Assembly: GCA_964567745.1 (NCBI GenBank)
Contig: CAZMNY010000082.1
Span: 1 to 5,887, forward strand
Reading direction: 5' to 3'
Length of the DNA: 5,887 nt
DNA from: CAZMNY01 sp964567745
Lineage (GTDB): Bacteria > Planctomycetota > Planctomycetia > Pirellulales > Pirellulaceae
Below the pieces are notes generated by a model, which did not search any database, was not told the origin of the DNA, and worked only from the letters and a program-made list of their open reading frames with translations. A program made the position numbers and the translations under genes. Shown here piece by piece: positions 5,372 to 5,887 of the stretch (position 1 is its first letter; each line of letters begins with the position of its first letter).

Positions 5372-5450
5372 ACCGTGGGGGAAGTTTTAGCGGAAATGGA
5401 CAACTGTCGCTTTCCGCTAAAACTCGGCCAATTTGATGAAATCGAAGACG
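5372..5450. repeat. 79-bp palindromic repeat, copy 3
   Basis: The arms AGTTTTAGCGGAAA (5383-5396) and TTTCCGCTAAAACT (5411-5424) pair perfectly. One base pair differs from copy 1 on both arms (G-C turned to A-T). It differs from copy 2 at 7 of 79 positions by eye, 4 of which are the paired changes. It interrupts the GGTxxDYTLRRLARD fragment and is followed by part of a 24-bp repeat. Confidence 0.87.
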
Positions 5451-5470
5451 ACGCGGAAAGACTCGACGCG
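5447..5470. repeat. 24-bp direct repeat, second copy
   Basis: Identical to 5166-5189. Here it joins the end of the third 79-bp repeat (reading DEIEDDAERLDA) and then breaks off into unrelated sequence just before the palindrome at 5479. Confidence 0.9.
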
Positions 5471-5478
5471 CCGCCTCA

Positions 5479-5516
5479 TCAAAAGTGGGAGTGCAAATTT
5501 GCACTCCCACTTTTGA
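5479..5516. terminator. 38-bp perfect palindrome, bidirectional terminator-like (GCAAATTTGC core)
   Basis: A perfect palindrome with no central gap: the left half runs TCAAAAGTGGGAGTGCAAA and the right half is its exact complement. It begins with an A-run and ends with a T-run on either side of a GC-containing stem, so it could terminate transcription from both directions. The core and the trailing CACTTTT match the palindrome at 4484-4505, with paired changes in the arms. Confidence 0.7.
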
Positions 5517-5527
5517 GTATTGATTAG

Positions 5528-5656
5528 TCCCATGCTCCAGCACCGCTGAGTGGTGAGCCTGAAGACGAAAACAAAGGTGATAATATCAACTTAAAAATTC
5601 AGGGTGGCACATCCACCGACTACACGCTTCGCGGCCTCGCCGCCCCTCCTCAATAA
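5528..5656 (+). pseudogene. Second truncated GGTxxDYTLRRLARD-type fragment
   Basis: The frame after the TAG at 5525-5527 reads SHAPAPLSGEPEDENKGDNI, then NLKIQGGTSTDYTLRGLAAP, and stops at the TAA at 5654-5656. It resembles the 5166-5390 fragment: an asparagine-containing linker followed by GGT-x-TDYTLR. At DNA level 5601-5641 matches 5314-5354 at 37 of 41 positions by eye. It has no start codon and ends before the rest of the domain, so it is a second, shorter remnant. It may come from a tandem paralogue rather than a recent duplication, because the upstream linkers differ. Confidence 0.5.
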
Positions 5657-5718
5657 CCCGAAAAAATTCAGACGGGGGCGCCGGCGGTCCCTGATGACGA
5701 GCCAACTCACAAAATCAC

Positions 5719-5734
5719 ACCCCCTCGGGGTTTC
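5719..5734. other. Small GC hairpin
   Basis: ACCCC (5719-5723) and GGGGT (5727-5731) pair across a 3-base loop, followed by TTC. It is a possible weak terminator. The surrounding stretch 5657-5778 holds no gene or other signal that I can recognise. Confidence 0.25.
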
Positions 5735-5778
5735 GTTCACTGACTCGGCGAAGGGCGACCGATGCTGTATAACAAGCA

Positions 5779-5867
5779 AGCCGCCCCAGGTGCGATAACA
5801 CCCGAGGCGGCTCTAACCCTCCAGTTTATCTAGGAAACTGAAAGGCTCCCCACATTCTAATCTGTGG
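5779..5867. other. Cluster of three stem-loops at the right edge
   Basis: AGCCGCC (5779-5785) pairs with GGCGGCT (5806-5812), enclosing an inner GGTG/CACC stem (5789-5792 and 5799-5802) with loop CGATAA. CAGTTT (5822-5827) pairs with AAACTG (5835-5840). CCACA (5850-5854) pairs with TGTGG (5863-5867). Together they could be a structured leader for a gene beyond the window, or a terminator followed by a leader. I do not recognise a known RNA family. Confidence 0.35.
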
Positions 5868-5887
5868 CGAGTTTCTCAGGGACCGCA

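Larger units (their letters stand above)
5166..5390 (+). pseudogene. Fragment of a phage/plasmid protein with GGTxxDYTLRRLARD motif
   Basis: In the frame starting at 5166 the peptide reads DDAERLDAIESAENGTVAEA, then KPLAKHGEVGNGRESRVDNV, then NSTKGGTGTDYTLRRLARDG. I recognise the pattern of an asparagine-rich, DN-containing linker followed by GGT-x-x-DY-x-LRRLARD from uncharacterised phage and plasmid proteins, where a further stretch with an AAAIEAG-type motif normally follows. Here the sequence instead runs into the third 79-bp repeat and stops at the TAG at 5388-5390. The frame has no start codon: it opens after a TAA at 5106-5108. It therefore lacks both ends. No function is known to me for the family. 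The codon pattern supports the plus strand. Confidence 0.55.
4741..5436 (+). pseudogene. Degenerate open frame containing a ParB/methylase-like HTH fragment
   Basis: One frame stays open for 231 codons, but its content is not that of one healthy gene. The middle part, from the ATG at 4897, reads SDKEVRDVKIRELWFACYSQ, then AEIAEQVGGTQQTVGEVL. This is a standard HTH as found in ParB-like DNA-methylase proteins of phages and plasmids. After a hairpin-containing stretch it reaches NFTPPLYNV (5137-5166), the kind of segment that normally precedes the methylase domain. From there the frame runs out of sense: the recognisable peptide continues in another frame (see 5166-5390). No nuclease domain precedes it and no DPPY motif follows. 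No Shine-Dalgarno sequence precedes 4741 or 4897. A gene caller may report this frame as a protein, but I read it as a remnant. The methylase link rests on memory of family patterns and is moderate. Confidence 0.5.

Noticed and set aside
4821..5450. CRISPR array
   Set aside because: There are only three repeats of 79 bp with unequal spacing (181 and 370 bases start to start), and the spaces contain gene fragments.
4821..5450. Insertion sequence or transposase-carrying element
   Set aside because: No transposase, no terminal inverted repeats bounding a gene and no target-site duplication could be seen.
4484..5516. Retron or other reverse-transcriptase-linked structured RNA
   Set aside because: No reverse transcriptase gene lies in the window and no known retron RNA layout was recognised.

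Overview
The window looks like the left end and replication core of a small integrated mobile element (a plasmid-like or satellite-phage-like island) in a moderately GC-rich bacterium. A planctomycete host is my best guess, from the style of the primase-helicase, the excisionase-like helix-turn-helix (HTH) proteins and the phage-type protein fragments. That host assignment is inference. No ribosomal or housekeeping gene is present to confirm it.

Left edge (1-281). The window opens with the 3' part of a tRNA-Met(CAU)-type gene on the minus strand. Similarity stops inside the anticodon stem and no 5' half follows, which is what an attachment site left by a tRNA-targeting tyrosine recombinase looks like. 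Two short direct repeats follow (TTGCATTC twice, then GTTTGGGTACCA twice) and are plausible integrase or excisionase binding sites. No integrase gene lies in the window.

Replication module (282-3592). A 175-aa protein with a C-terminal HTH is followed by a strong two-part dyad that holds the ribosome binding site of the next gene. Next come a 78-aa excisionase-like HTH protein and, 12 bases later, a 749-aa primase-polymerase fused to an SF3 (P4/D5-type) helicase. Directly downstream of that gene, 9-bp iterons (GTGACTCAA and its complement) flank a large dyad. This is a good candidate replication origin for the primase-helicase.

Accessory genes (3593-4484). Two tightly spaced genes with strong Shine-Dalgarno sequences encode a 194-aa coiled-coil protein and a 97-aa very basic protein. 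I recognise neither. The second stop codon runs straight into a terminator-like palindrome.

Palindrome-rich, gene-remnant region (4484-5887). No intact gene is convincing here. The region is a mosaic of fragments of two phage/plasmid protein types: an HTH from a ParB/methylase-like protein, present twice, and a domain with the motif GGT-x-x-DYTLRRLARD, also present twice. They are interleaved with at least eight strong palindromes. Three are copies of one 79-bp repeat whose 14-bp arms have changed together in compensation. Two more share a GCAAATTTGC core and also differ by compensatory changes. This covarying palindrome array is the most unusual thing in the window. The last 110 bases form several further small stem-loops.
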